DNA of 64,000 nt from JAMZMI01 sp049115715 (GTDB taxonomy: Bacteria > Bacteroidota > Bacteroidia > Cytophagales > Cyclobacteriaceae): assembly GCA_049115715.1 (NCBI GenBank), contig JAGDZQ010000006.1, positions 248,001 through 312,000 of the forward strand, written 5' to 3'. Shown here piece after piece: positions 53,491 to 63,810 of the stretch. Numbering within the stretch: position 1 is the first letter of the stretch; each line of letters starts with the position of its first letter. A model generated the notes under the pieces. It was not told the DNA's origin, searched no databases, and saw nothing but the letters and a program-made list of their open reading frames with translations. The position numbers and the translations under genes were made by a program.

Positions 53491-55677
53491 TTATTTCTTT
53501 ACAATTTTGATTGTATGTTTTTCACCTTCTTTCGTGGTATTCAAAAAATAGATACCTTTTCTGAAACCCTCTAAGCTTATTTGATTGTCATTAGCCGTAA
53601 TAAAACCAGATTGAAGCCGTGCTCCAGTCAAACTTAAAATAGAGTAGCTAACAGGCTCGGCAGATATCCCTTTTACAGTAATAAAAGTACTTGCTGGATT
53701 GGGAAATACTGTCACTTGCCCCAAATGATCTTCCTCTATATCCGTTCCCAAAGTTTTTTCCTCAACTGGCCTCACAATCTCCTTGCTAAAGTTAAACACC
53801 TGCATCGTAACACTACTCACGTGCCCCCCGTCATCTGAAAATGTAATTGAAATTTCATTATCGATATCTATCAAACTATATGGGACTGGAATTTCAAGCA
53901 CTCCGAAAAACTTATCTCTATTGGACTGATCATCTCCCTTCCAATTTTCAGGAACTGCAATACTGGTTCCATTGAACATTACTGATGGTTTAAGGGATTT
54001 TCCATGATCTCTTCCCATGCCAATTCTTAACACCGCTTCTCCAAAGTTAGATTTTTGAACACCATCAATATCCAGCCTTATGAGACCATTTGCAGAAATA
54101 GACTTTAGGTACCCATCGGCAAAGTACTTTGACTCTGAGGAAGTTTCGGAAGTATTATGATCCGATTCGAGTGTGTATATAAGCATTAGGGTGGCTTCTT
54201 TTCCGATTTCAAATTTGGTAACACCCGTAACATCCGTTTCCTCTAAAATGGACTCAATCGATTCGTTAGCATAGAGATGTCTGGCATTAACGCTTACCAC
54301 ATTTGCTTGATCTATACCCAAAACTTCCAAATCTACCTCCTTCTTTTCTTCTATAAGATTGTTGATGACTACATAAGCTGTGTTGCCATTGACATATGCG
54401 TCGACCAATACATCTTCATCGACGGAGTAGCTATCGACTCGATTTCCATCAAAATCTCTCCAAAACTGAAAAAACTTAACCAAGTCGGTGTAAACCCAAT
54501 CGTTTCCATTCCCTTCAAAACCTTCTACTTCTTTTTTCTGCCTTAACAATCTAGGGCCATATGGAACACCGTCAACTCGCCCCCATTCTGCCTTTAAAAT
54601 CATAAAAGGAATTGCACCAATCAAAATATCCTGCCTTTCCATCATTTGCATCATCATGGAATTGAAAGTTCTTACCTGATACCAATCGCTTTGCTTGTTA
54701 TAAAAAACTCTCTCATTTAGTAGATATCCATATTCAGTGATATACCAAGGTTTTCTTTCTCCATGAGCCAGGACAGAATAGTGCTCCACCATATCCATTA
54801 TTGCTTCCATGTTACTTCCTTTTCTCTGAGATTCTTCTCCGTCCTGAAACCTCCTAAAATCATATAAGTGGAAAGAATAAAAATCCATATTCTCTCCTGC
54901 TACGTCTATAAATAATTTCCAGTTGTTTTTCCAATGATTAAACTCTGCGGCTTCATAAGCTGGATGTGCCGCTGAATAGCCCCCTACCTTGACTTCAGGG
55001 TTAACTTCCTTTATTCTCTTGGCTACAGTATTATGAAATTCGCTAATAGCTTCATTGCTGGTACCCAGTGCATTAGATTTAATAAAAGGTTCATTGAGTA
55101 CTTCTACATAAGGAGGGCGATTTTTACCAGTCTCTCCCCCGTTTCCAAAGTAATTCTTCAAGTAATTGGCATAGAACTCTGCGGTGGCTTCCTCATTTTG
55201 GTAAACCCATGGAACTCCATTGCTACAACAGCCATTTGCATTTGTCTCCTGCCCGTGTGGAAACATGGCCTCTGGTTGGCCTCCTATCACCATCTTACTC
55301 ACTCGATCCTCAAATTTATGTGCTTCAAGGTCAGACTTATAATCATTAATCGATTTATCGCCTCGGCTAATCATATGCCCAATTTCTGGCCATCCTTGCT
55401 TCGATGGATCTTCATTGGTTTGGTTGTACTCCCAAACTATCGAACCATTGTTTCGACCAAGGTATACGTCCCAATCTTCTAGAAACTGTTTCCTCTGATC
55501 ATCGCTATCCCATTCGGTATCGGATATGTCTGCATGAAGTAGAATGAATTTTTCTCGATCAAATTCTGAAACACCACCGACACTATGCTCCACGTCCATA
55601 TTAACTTGAACTTTTACCTGAGCATATGTTTTAAAAAAAATAGTGCTTACTAAAAAGAATAGAAGTGACTTTCTCAT
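53491..55677 (-). CDS. GH86 beta-agarase/porphyranase-like enzyme with T9SS domain, copy 1
   Basis: The 728-residue protein has a signal peptide (ending in TYAQ), the GH86 catalytic domain and C-terminal domains. Early sequence NMDVEHSVGGVSEFDREKFILLHADISDTEWDSDD is typical of GH86. The (beta/alpha)8 acid/base Glu196 is in VEVLNEPFIK and the likely nucleophile Glu315 in WYITEYGYLL. A beta-sandwich (about 500-630) and a T9SS sorting domain (about 655-728; VFPNPASTFITVKG) follow. It cleaves agarose or porphyran beta-1,4 bonds outside the cell. Agarase and porphyranase types cannot be told apart without alignment of the substrate site. Confidence 0.93.
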   Translation of the reverse strand: MRKSLLFFLVSTIFFKTYAQVKVQVNMDVEHSVGGVSEFDREKFILLHADISDTEWDSDDQRKQFLEDWDVYLGRNNGSIVWEYNQTNEDPSKQGWPEIGHMISRGDKSINDYKSDLEAHKFEDRVSKMVIGGQPEAMFPHGQETNANGCCSNGVPWVYQNEEATAEFYANYLKNYFGNGGETGKNRPPYVEVLNEPFIKSNALGTSNEAISEFHNTVAKRIKEVNPEVKVGGYSAAHPAYEAAEFNHWKNNWKLFIDVAGENMDFYSFHLYDFRRFQDGEESQRKGSNMEAIMDMVEHYSVLAHGERKPWYITEYGYLLNERVFYNKQSDWYQVRTFNSMMMQMMERQDILIGAIPFMILKAEWGRVDGVPYGPRLLRQKKEVEGFEGNGNDWVYTDLVKFFQFWRDFDGNRVDSYSVDEDVLVDAYVNGNTAYVVINNLIEEKKEVDLEVLGIDQANVVSVNARHLYANESIESILEETDVTGVTKFEIGKEATLMLIYTLESDHNTSETSSESKYFADGYLKSISANGLIRLDIDGVQKSNFGEAVLRIGMGRDHGKSLKPSVMFNGTSIAVPENWKGDDQSNRDKFFGVLEIPVPYSLIDIDNEISITFSDDGGHVSSVTMQVFNFSKEIVRPVEEKTLGTDIEEDHLGQVTVFPNPASTFITVKGISAEPVSYSILSLTGARLQSGFITANDNQISLEGFRKGIYFLNTTKEGEKHTIKIVKK

Positions 55678-55703
55678 TGATTTTGAATTTGTGTATCAAT
55701 AAA

Positions 55704-55735
55704 CAAATCTATTGATCCAAACCTCTTTATTCACA
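55704..55735 (-). promoter_or_regulatory. Bacteroidota-type promoter of GH86 copy 1 and GH117
   Basis: On the minus strand TGTG (55735-55732) and TAGATTTG (55711-55704) are 20 bp apart, fitting TTTG-N20-TAnnTTTG with one change in the first element. It would give a leader of about 20 bases before the ATG at 55677. Confidence 0.55.
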
Positions 55736-55930
55736 GGTGCGACGTAAATAATATTATTTGACCTTCTAACAAACTAGTATTTGACCATTATAAAGACAGG
55801 CTATTTCACGAATAGCTAACACCAATGAAGGATAGGTCTAGTAAACTATTTCGGTTTCACTACAGCGTAATGCTCTCATTTTGCCAAAGAAATAAAGGGA
55901 ACTTCACTCGTAAAAAAAACTATCCAAAGA

Positions 55931-58132
55931 TTATCTTTTGGTAATTCTAAAGGTTTGTCTGTCGCCATTCTGATCAAGTAGATCAAGTAAATAAATACCT
56001 TTATTCAAACCTTGTAAATTCAGTTTAACCTTTTTCTGAGTAAAAGAACCAGATAAGATTTTAGCTCCGCTAATACTGATAATTGAATAAAAAACTTGGG
56101 CATTATGCCCGCTCTGAATAGTAACAAAATCATTCACTGGATTGGGAAAAACCAATAATTCATTCGATTCTTTAACTTCTGTTTCAGCTCCTAATGTAAC
56201 TTCTTCCTCTGTGCGAGTAATCTCCCTGCTAAAGTTAAAGACTTGCATGGTTACACTGCTGACATGTCCACCATCATCAGAAAAAGTTACTGAAATTTCA
56301 TTATCCACTTTAAGTAAACTGTAAGGAATCGGGATTTCCAAAACGCCAAAAAACCTATCTCGACCTTTCTGATCATTTCCTCTCCAATTTGCAGGTACTT
56401 TCACTTCTGTTCCATTGATTGTTAACTTTGGCCTTAGAGATTTTCCGTGATCCCTACCAACACCCAAGCGCAGTACCGCTTCTCCGTTTTGATCCAAGCT
56501 TACTTCATTTATCTTAAAAATGATTTGTTGATCTGTCTTAATGGGCTTCAGATAGGTATCCGCGAAATATTTAGTCTCGCTAGATGAGTTTGAGATCGCG
56601 ATCGGTTTATCAAATGTATACTCCAATATTGCGGTAGCCTCTCTCCCAATATTAAAAACATCAATGTTATCTGTCTGAGTTGTTTCGTCCAATGCAGGTA
56701 CACCGTCGTTTTCTGCATGAAGGTGCTTAATAAAAATTGATTGAAGCTGAGCATCACCAAAACCGTCCATATTTATATTGACTGTGCGAGGCTCATGATG
56801 TAAATTGTTGATTGCCAAATAAACCTTATTGCCTTCTACATATGCATCTACCTGAGTATCAATATTTGTTGACTTGGTATCAACTCTGGTACCATTCACC
56901 TCTGACCAAAGTTGATAAAACTTGACCACCTCAGTAAAGACCCATTCGTCCCCTGTCTCTCCTTCGAGCTCCTTTTTCTGTCGAAACAATCTATGTGCAT
57001 ACTTGATATTTGGATCTGTAGGGTGCTTCCACCATTTTGCCTGTAGGATTATAAACGGCAATGCCTGATCTATAACGTTTGGACGTTCCAGAAACTGCAT
57101 CATCATAGTTGAAAATGATCTTATATTATTCCAATCTCTCTCTCTGGTGTAAGGCTCTCCTTCGGTATTGAGGCAACCATATTCTGAAAGACAAAAAGGT
57201 TTAACTTCTCCTAGTTTCAAATACCCATAATGTTCAACCATATCAAGAATGGCTTCTACATTGCTGCCAGCTCTATACTGACCTTCTTCGGGGATTTTCT
57301 GAACATTATCGTAAAGATGCAGAGAGAAAAAATCCATATCTGCTCCAGCTTCATCTATGAAGAGCTTCCAGTTATTTTGCCAATGCTTAAAGTCACTTGC
57401 TTCATATGCAGGGTGGGCGGCACTATATCCTCCGACTAAAGCTTGGGGGTTTAATTCTCTTATTCTTCTAGCTACAACCTTATGCATTTCGGTCATATTT
57501 GCATTAGTCGTACCCAATTTTCCTGATTTGACGAAGGGCTCATTCATGACCTCTATATACTTCGGAAATGGCTCTCCTTCTTCGTCACCCGTGCTAAAAA
57601 AATATTTAAAGAAGTTTGCGTAAAATTCTCCCAGAGACTCATAATTCCCTTCCTCTATAGCCCAATCATCCAATCCCTGTTTTCTTGGGTTAATTATATG
57701 ACCTGTAGTCGGGTACATTCCCTCCTGTCCACCCATCATATATCGAGAAATTCTATGCTCGTATTTAGTAGCAAGAGTTTTCGAGTTGTAATTGCTCCTT
57801 ATTTTTGCTCCCTCCTCTTCCAGATATGAAACATCTGGCCACCCTGGTCTCATAGGGTCTTCTTCGCATATAGACCAGTTCCATGGAAGACTTCCATTAT
57901 TTCGTCCCAGATACGTATCATAACCTTCTAGAAACTGCTCTGCGTATGCTTCACTTGGCCATTCTCCACTACCCATTCCAGCATGAAGCATCATATATTT
58001 AGAACGATCTAGCTTAGACACCCCACCCACTGAGTGCTCAACATCAATGTTTACATCTATTATGTCCTGAGCCGACACAGACAAGGTGAATACTACAAGT
58101 AGGGTAAATGCAAATCCAACGATTTTTTTCAT
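55931..58132 (-). CDS. GH86 beta-agarase/porphyranase-like enzyme with T9SS domain, copy 2
   Basis: The 733-residue protein mirrors copy 1: a signal peptide (ending in VSAQ), a GH86 catalytic domain with Glu198 in IEVMNEPFVK and Glu317 in FCLSEYGCLN, a beta-sandwich and a T9SS domain (VFPNPVNDFVTIQSG). It is more different from copy 1 in the loops around residues 85-165 and 275-330, near the substrate cleft, so the two may act on different linkages or chain lengths. It lies upstream of copy 1 on the same strand, with a 253-bp gap that carries copy 1's promoter, so the two can be expressed apart. Confidence 0.93.
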   Translation of the reverse strand: MKKIVGFAFTLLVVFTLSVSAQDIIDVNIDVEHSVGGVSKLDRSKYMMLHAGMGSGEWPSEAYAEQFLEGYDTYLGRNNGSLPWNWSICEEDPMRPGWPDVSYLEEEGAKIRSNYNSKTLATKYEHRISRYMMGGQEGMYPTTGHIINPRKQGLDDWAIEEGNYESLGEFYANFFKYFFSTGDEEGEPFPKYIEVMNEPFVKSGKLGTTNANMTEMHKVVARRIRELNPQALVGGYSAAHPAYEASDFKHWQNNWKLFIDEAGADMDFFSLHLYDNVQKIPEEGQYRAGSNVEAILDMVEHYGYLKLGEVKPFCLSEYGCLNTEGEPYTRERDWNNIRSFSTMMMQFLERPNVIDQALPFIILQAKWWKHPTDPNIKYAHRLFRQKKELEGETGDEWVFTEVVKFYQLWSEVNGTRVDTKSTNIDTQVDAYVEGNKVYLAINNLHHEPRTVNINMDGFGDAQLQSIFIKHLHAENDGVPALDETTQTDNIDVFNIGREATAILEYTFDKPIAISNSSSETKYFADTYLKPIKTDQQIIFKINEVSLDQNGEAVLRLGVGRDHGKSLRPKLTINGTEVKVPANWRGNDQKGRDRFFGVLEIPIPYSLLKVDNEISVTFSDDGGHVSSVTMQVFNFSREITRTEEEVTLGAETEVKESNELLVFPNPVNDFVTIQSGHNAQVFYSIISISGAKILSGSFTQKKVKLNLQGLNKGIYLLDLLDQNGDRQTFRITKR

Positions 58133-58433
58133 AAACAGGTATTATTTTTTGATGACTTAATCAACGTACTTCGGGTTTTAAGAAAATTAATACCTAAAGA
58201 TACTTCGTGATTTTTCATATTAGCGGGGGTTAAAAATTCAACCCTGAAAACTTAGACATTATCACCCCGCTTGAGCAAGTTAATATTGGAAAGACGTCCG
58301 AACAATCAACAGCTTTCCACTGCTATACGAGGTGTACCATCGGTAAAATGTGTGTTAATAGATTAAGTATCAAGGTATGAATTCCAAGATATGAGCATTT
58401 TTTTACAACTAAATACGTTTACAGTTTCTTATG
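58133..58433. other. Intergenic stretch upstream of GH86 copy 2
   Basis: About 300 bp between GH86 copy 2 and FtsX copy 3. It must hold the promoter of GH86 copy 2, but no element with a clear match to the consensus was found, and no gene or strong hairpin was seen. Confidence 0.5.
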
Positions 58434-61049
58434 TTATTCATTACGTAAGTTGACCGCTGGATTAATACCTGAAACTTTTGTCACCATCCAAAATACGGGA
58501 AGAATCCCCAAAACAAGTACAATAGCAATACCTGCCATAAATTCAATCCACCCTACTCCTACACTATATTTATTGATTAATAACACAACTACTTTATCAT
58601 ATAATAGATAGGCTATCGGGATGGCAATTAAAGCAGAAAGAGTAAGTAGCTTGATAAAACTCTTTCCCAACAAAGTATAAAGATCTGACGCTGATGCCCC
58701 CATTATTTTCCTTATTGCAACTTCTTTAATTCGGTTTTCTGTCATATAAACAACTATCCCTAACAGCCCCAAACAAGAAACCGTGATGGACAATAATCCG
58801 AGAAAACTAAATATCTTAATCATCAGAAAAGCAGATCGATAAGACGTTTGAATTTGATCTTCTAGAAAGAATGACTCAAAAGGAACCGATGGATTAACAT
58901 TGTCCCACTTTTGCTCAAGCAAGTTCAATACTTCAGTCGGTTTTCGTGTATCGAGAACAGCCAGTACATAATTGCTCTTCTCCGGAGCAAATCGAATAAT
59001 GAGAGGTGAAATAGTCGCATTGAGCGGCATGAAGTTAAAATCTTGTAGCACTCCGCTTACTGCAAGCGGGTGTTTTTGGTCTACAACAAACCCAAGCCTA
59101 TCACTACTTGAGTGCAAAGACCTTAACCTTCTCATAAACGCTTCGTTTGCAAACACTTGCTCAAATCCCTTTGATGTGAATCTGGCATCTGATTTTTCCC
59201 AGAGCATCTCAAATCCAAGAGAGGAAATAAATGCTTCATCTACAAAAATTTGATGAGCTAAAACGGAATCGTTGGGATTTTCTGAAACAAAAACTCTCAC
59301 CTCTGATGCAACACCTAAACCGGGCAAATCAGAAGATCGACTAATGGCTGATATTTCAGAAATAGTTCCAAATTCATTGATTAGAATTTGAGAATCCGTG
59401 CCTTTCGTCGGAATTGCCAGAGTATTTTGCTTATTGAAACCCAGATCGTAATTTAGAAGGTCTCGATATTGTTTTATTACAACCGCCACTCCTATAATGA
59501 AGACGATTGAAACTGAAAATTGAAAAATCACAAGTGTTTTTCTAATGCTGGATATGCTGACCGAGTTACTCTTTAATTCACTCCTAATAGCCTCAAGTGG
59601 TTTAATTCTGGATAGATAGATGGCCGGGAATAAGCCAGCGACAATTCCTGCTAAAACACCAAAGCAGACGAACCATAGTATAAGGCTCCACGAAAGTGTC
59701 AAATCAAGGGTCTCTGCCCCTATTACCATGCTCAGAAACTCATCTCGTATTACATTGAAAATCACGACAGACCCCAATAGAGCGATTAAAGTAACCAGAA
59801 TAGCTTCCACGATAAACTGATAGGCAATTTGCCATTTATGACTACCCACCACTTTTCTAATACCGATTTCCTTTGCTCTCTTCAGTGCTCTCGCAATGGT
59901 AAGGTTGGTATAATTGAAACATGCGGGAATGAGAATTAGTAACCCCAGAAAAAACAGTAAAACGCACGTGATCCAATCAAATGGCGTGTTGTCATTATAG
60001 ATATTCCCTCCAGGGCTAATATCTTTTAAAGGCTGAAGGGATAGTCTTACACTTGCCTTATCGTTCTGAGAATTGATTTTAAGATTCAGATCAGATAATG
60101 CGAAATCAAAATCTGAGGGTTTCTTAGTTTCATCCAGCATCAGATAGGTATAGGCATATCTATAGTTGCTCCATTTATCGGCAGCTACATCATTGTCATT
60201 TGAATTGAATGATACCAATACATCAAAGTTGAGATGTGTTTGTTTGGGATGATCTTTAAGTATTCCGGTAACCTCGTAAGGCTCATTGTGTATTTCAATA
60301 ACCTTCCCAAAAGCGTCCTCGTTTCTGAAGAGTTTTTCGGCAATTTTTCGAGATAAAACTATGGAATTCGGTTCAGCCAAGGCTGTGAATTTATTCCCTT
60401 TGGCTAGGTCGAAAGAGAAGACTTCAAAGAAACTGGCATCAACCTGAGCTCCTGAAAGAGTGATTTTCTCGTCATAGTGCTGAATGGTGGGGTTAAATTT
60501 ATTATCAACACAAACAATCTGCTTTATACCAGAATAGTCCTTGCTAAAACCTTCATATACAGGTTCAAAAGTGGAGGCATAGGTATACTTTCCGTTTTCA
60601 TCTTCTACCTCCGTAAGTACACGGTAGATATGATCCTTATTAATGTGAAAATCATCGAACTGAAGTACTTGTGACAGTATGGCAATAATCAACAGATTCA
60701 CCGACATACCCACTGCCAACCCCACTATATTAATCGTAGTAAATAGTCTTTCCTTTACTAAACTTCTAAATGCAACTTTGAAGTAATTTTTAAAAATACC
60801 CCATCCGCTAGAAGCTGAGTATGGAGAAAATGAGGCATTGGATTTTCTCTTTTTTAAAGCGTAAGAAAAAAATAAAGAAACGACCTGAACCCAATAATTT
60901 GCTTTGGCTCTAAACGATCCTTTTTTATCCAGATCCTGATAAAATACTTCATCCAAGTCTCCCTGAATATCTTCTAAATCAGCTCTTCCCACAATCCAAG
61001 CGAAAATGATTTCAGCTAGTCTTGGAGGGTTTGACAAGTCCTTTTTCAT
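58434..61049 (-). CDS. FtsX-like ABC permease with N-terminal prefix domain, copy 3
   Basis: The 871-residue protein has the same layout as the other copies: prefix (PPRLAEIIFAWIVGRADLEDIQGDLDEVFYQDLDKKGSF), FtsX helix, cap, helices with LKRAKEIGIRKVVGSHKWQIAYQFI, a second cap, then TENRIKEVAIRKIMGASASDLYTLL and the end VSGINPAVNLRNE. Its ATG overlaps the PadR stop by one base. An ATPase partner is not encoded in the window. Confidence 0.9.
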   Translation of the reverse strand: MKKDLSNPPRLAEIIFAWIVGRADLEDIQGDLDEVFYQDLDKKGSFRAKANYWVQVVSLFFSYALKKRKSNASFSPYSASSGWGIFKNYFKVAFRSLVKERLFTTINIVGLAVGMSVNLLIIAILSQVLQFDDFHINKDHIYRVLTEVEDENGKYTYASTFEPVYEGFSKDYSGIKQIVCVDNKFNPTIQHYDEKITLSGAQVDASFFEVFSFDLAKGNKFTALAEPNSIVLSRKIAEKLFRNEDAFGKVIEIHNEPYEVTGILKDHPKQTHLNFDVLVSFNSNDNDVAADKWSNYRYAYTYLMLDETKKPSDFDFALSDLNLKINSQNDKASVRLSLQPLKDISPGGNIYNDNTPFDWITCVLLFFLGLLILIPACFNYTNLTIARALKRAKEIGIRKVVGSHKWQIAYQFIVEAILVTLIALLGSVVIFNVIRDEFLSMVIGAETLDLTLSWSLILWFVCFGVLAGIVAGLFPAIYLSRIKPLEAIRSELKSNSVSISSIRKTLVIFQFSVSIVFIIGVAVVIKQYRDLLNYDLGFNKQNTLAIPTKGTDSQILINEFGTISEISAISRSSDLPGLGVASEVRVFVSENPNDSVLAHQIFVDEAFISSLGFEMLWEKSDARFTSKGFEQVFANEAFMRRLRSLHSSSDRLGFVVDQKHPLAVSGVLQDFNFMPLNATISPLIIRFAPEKSNYVLAVLDTRKPTEVLNLLEQKWDNVNPSVPFESFFLEDQIQTSYRSAFLMIKIFSFLGLLSITVSCLGLLGIVVYMTENRIKEVAIRKIMGASASDLYTLLGKSFIKLLTLSALIAIPIAYLLYDKVVVLLINKYSVGVGWIEFMAGIAIVLVLGILPVFWMVTKVSGINPAVNLRNE

Positions 61050-61372
61050 TAGATAGAGAGGTTAATTTTAGAATTGGCCCACAATTGATCACGCAAAGCC
61101 TTCATGTCGTTCAAAGCAGATATGGCTTCCGAGGTTAATTGAAAGTAGCGTTTCCTCCTGCCTCCTCTCTCGTTGGTGGGATCACCCAAGTATGAAGTGA
61201 TGTATCCTTTTTCCTCCAAGCGTGTCAATGTTGAGTGCAGTGCCCCTATACTTAACTTTCGCTTTGCTCTCTCTTTGATATCATTCAAAATACCCACACC
61301 ATAGGCGTCTTCATTAAGATTAGCGATAGTGAGCAGAACAAGCTCTTCGAATTCTCCAATAAATCCCTTCAT
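61049..61372 (-). CDS. PadR-family regulator, copy 3
   Basis: The 107-residue protein MKGFIGEFEELVLLTIANLNEDAYGVGILNDIKER has the PadR winged helix-turn-helix with GALHSTLTRLEEKGYITSYLGDPTNERGGRRKRYFQLT. It is coupled to FtsX-like copy 3. The sequence upstream holds the AT dyad ATATTTTATATAT (61412-61424), like the one before PadR copy 2. Confidence 0.93.
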   Translation of the reverse strand: MKGFIGEFEELVLLTIANLNEDAYGVGILNDIKERAKRKLSIGALHSTLTRLEEKGYITSYLGDPTNERGGRRKRYFQLTSEAISALNDMKALRDQLWANSKINLSI

Positions 61373-61484
61373 TATATCTTTCTTCTTTTAAGATGATATA
61401 AGGTAACGAGGATATTTTATATATGTTTCTACTTTTAAGAATTAATACAGAAATTCGAATGATTTCTATAAGAATGACAACAAA

Positions 61485-62762
61485 TTAGCTAATCAGCATC
61501 ATTTGCAGATACCAGACTCCTATTGCGGCAACATATCCCAAAAATGCAGGTATCGTGCCTTTTTTGATATAATACTTGATCGTTAACTCAGGAACCTGAC
61601 CCATCGCCGCTACGCCGGCAGCAGACCCTATGATAAGGATACTCCCTCCCGTTCCTGCTGTGATGGCAAGAAGCACCCAGTACTGATAGTGAATACCGTC
61701 GGGAAGCATATCAATTACTGCTGCCGTGAGTGGCACATTGTCGAACACCGCAGATATTACCCCAAGAAAGGAATGTCCAATTATAAGAGAGTTCGTATTT
61801 GACCCAGGCGTTTCTCCAAACAGAAATGTTGCTATTTGATCCAAAATCCCCACATACCCTAATGCATTTACAGCTAGCAGTATTCCAATGAAAAACGTAA
61901 TAGTGGCCATATCGATCGTCTTGATAACGTTGACGATTTTATTGGCTTTCTTCTTTAACTTACCAGACTTAAGACGAAAATCGATCAAAATAGCTGCTGC
62001 TCCTAACCCGAATAGAATTCCGAAAAATGGTGGTAGGTGAAGAACATTGACCAACACGGCGAACCCGAAAGTCATAAAACCCATAAAAATAATATTCCAT
62101 TGAAGAGGTAACACCTCGTCTGATACCCTACCTTCCCTATCTTCTTTGGCTATCTGACGTGTCAATAAGTACTGAGGAATAACCCAGGCCACAATCGATG
62201 GCAGGAACCCATATAGCAATACCTGCCATGCCGTGAATTTTTCTGCAAGCCACATCATTATTGTGGTAACATCTCCAACCGGAGACATTGCTCCTCCTGC
62301 ATTGGCAGCTATGACAGTGTTGATTATGAAAATATTGAAATTCTCTTTTCTCAAGTAAAGGAATCTTCCCACCTGTATCATCACCAAAGTGGTAGTAAGG
62401 TTGTCCAGAAGAGATGAAGAAATGAATGTAATGATTCCTAGTAGCCAAAAAAGAGTGGTATTGCTTATTCTCAATGAAAACAATTTGTTCTCCAGCCATG
62501 TAAAAAAGCGATAATGTCCCATCATTTCGACGATGGTCATGGCACCTATTAAGAAAACGATTAGCTCAAATATCTCCGCAGAACTTTCTTGCAAGGCATG
62601 ATGCATGACTTCCTTATCTGCTCCTATTGAAGCAATCATCCACATGGTAGTCCCAGAAAAAAGCGCTATCCAGCTTTTGTTGATACCTAGTGAATGCTCA
62701 AAGGCGATGGCGACTATTGCATTGAGAAAAATAACGATTAGAATGATGCTGATAACGTCCAT
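61485..62762 (-). CDS. nhaD: NhaD-type Na+/H+ antiporter
   Basis: The 425-residue protein has about 11-13 membrane helices and NhaD-type motifs: SAEIFELIVFLIGAMTIVEMMGHYRFF, SSLLDNLTTTLVMIQVGRF, NAGGAMSPVGDVTTIMMW and VFDNVPLTAAVIDMLP. Members pump Na+ or Li+ out of the cell in exchange for H+, useful in sea water. It appears to be a single gene. Confidence 0.93.
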   Translation of the reverse strand: MDVISIILIVIFLNAIVAIAFEHSLGINKSWIALFSGTTMWMIASIGADKEVMHHALQESSAEIFELIVFLIGAMTIVEMMGHYRFFTWLENKLFSLRISNTTLFWLLGIITFISSSLLDNLTTTLVMIQVGRFLYLRKENFNIFIINTVIAANAGGAMSPVGDVTTIMMWLAEKFTAWQVLLYGFLPSIVAWVIPQYLLTRQIAKEDREGRVSDEVLPLQWNIIFMGFMTFGFAVLVNVLHLPPFFGILFGLGAAAILIDFRLKSGKLKKKANKIVNVIKTIDMATITFFIGILLAVNALGYVGILDQIATFLFGETPGSNTNSLIIGHSFLGVISAVFDNVPLTAAVIDMLPDGIHYQYWVLLAITAGTGGSILIIGSAAGVAAMGQVPELTIKYYIKKGTIPAFLGYVAAIGVWYLQMMLIS

Positions 62763-62898
62763 TGCGCTTAGGAGTAAAATTGGAATTAAACTATCCTGAG
62801 GATGGGGTCACAGCCTCAATTTGGGCGCAAAATTAAGTTAGTAATAAGGAAAATACTACTATACTTAGATAATGAATTGTAAATATCTCAAAGCTGGA

Positions 62899-63810
62899 TT
62901 ATCTCAAGTTATCTGTCCCCAATGCTTTACGCTTATAAGCTCGGTTAAGAACAGGGTAAATCAAGACCGAGAGCAGGATTAACCCCGTTCCCAAATAAAA
63001 CCCAGAAGTCATTTTTTCCTTCTCAGGGAATAAGAGAAGTGCCATAGCAATTCCATAAACAGGCTCTAAGTTGGTGGTAAGGTTGACAAAAAAGGCTGAA
63101 AGACGTTTCATTAATAAAACGGAGTACGAATAGGCAAATACTGTGCATACTATAGAAAGCACAATTAGATAACCCCAATCTGACAAAGTTGGAACCAAAG
63201 AGAGTTCTCCACTTGGAGATAAGCCCATATAAAAAGGAAAGAAAAGGGCTATGGAAACACAGGCTCCCATCATCTCATAGAAAGTGATAACGTATGGGTC
63301 TATTCGCTTGATCAGTTTGGAATTAATTACGGTAAAAACTGCCGCCAAAAAAGCGGATATCACGGCTAGGACAAAGCCAAACACATTATCAAACTCCACA
63401 TTGAAAACAACCGCAATTCCAGCAAAAGCAATTACACTCAGAATAACTTCAAATGGTTTGATTCTTCTCCTTGAAAATAGTGGTTCCAGAAAACTAGTCC
63501 ATAATGAACAGGTGGCTATGCCCGCCAGACATATAGAAATATTAGCAACCCTTGCAGCGAGAAAAAATAGTATCCAATGTCCCGCGATTAATATGCCTAC
63601 TAAGACCACCAGATAATCTTTCTTGTGCTTTAGAAATATGGATTTTTTCCATGCCCAAATAAGGATCAGAAGTCCCAGTGAAGAAATCAGTGTTCTGTAA
63701 AAGACAAGCTCAACCGAAGGAAGCGAGATTAAAGCTCCTAGAATAGCAGTAAACCCCCAAATCATCACCAATAGATGAAGCATGGCCGTATCCTTCTGGT
63801 GCTGAATCAC
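62899..63810 (-). CDS. EamA/DMT-family transporter
   Basis: The 303-residue protein has ten membrane helices in two EamA repeats (MLHLLVMIWGFTAILGALISLP and SDWGYLIVLSIVCTVFAYSYSVLLMKRLSAFFVNLTTNLEPVYGI). It probably exports metabolites such as amino acids. It starts at a GTG (63810) that overlaps the TGA of the preceding gene (GTGA), which supports this start over an ATG nine codons later. Confidence 0.88.
   Translation of the reverse strand: MIQHQKDTAMLHLLVMIWGFTAILGALISLPSVELVFYRTLISSLGLLILIWAWKKSIFLKHKKDYLVVLVGILIAGHWILFFLAARVANISICLAGIATCSLWTSFLEPLFSRRRIKPFEVILSVIAFAGIAVVFNVEFDNVFGFVLAVISAFLAAVFTVINSKLIKRIDPYVITFYEMMGACVSIALFFPFYMGLSPSGELSLVPTLSDWGYLIVLSIVCTVFAYSYSVLLMKRLSAFFVNLTTNLEPVYGIAMALLLFPEKEKMTSGFYLGTGLILLSVLIYPVLNRAYKRKALGTDNLR

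Noticed and set aside
55033..55482. A 149-codon plus-strand frame inside GH86 copy 1
   Set aside because: It is a mirror frame of a well-supported catalytic domain and has no family features.
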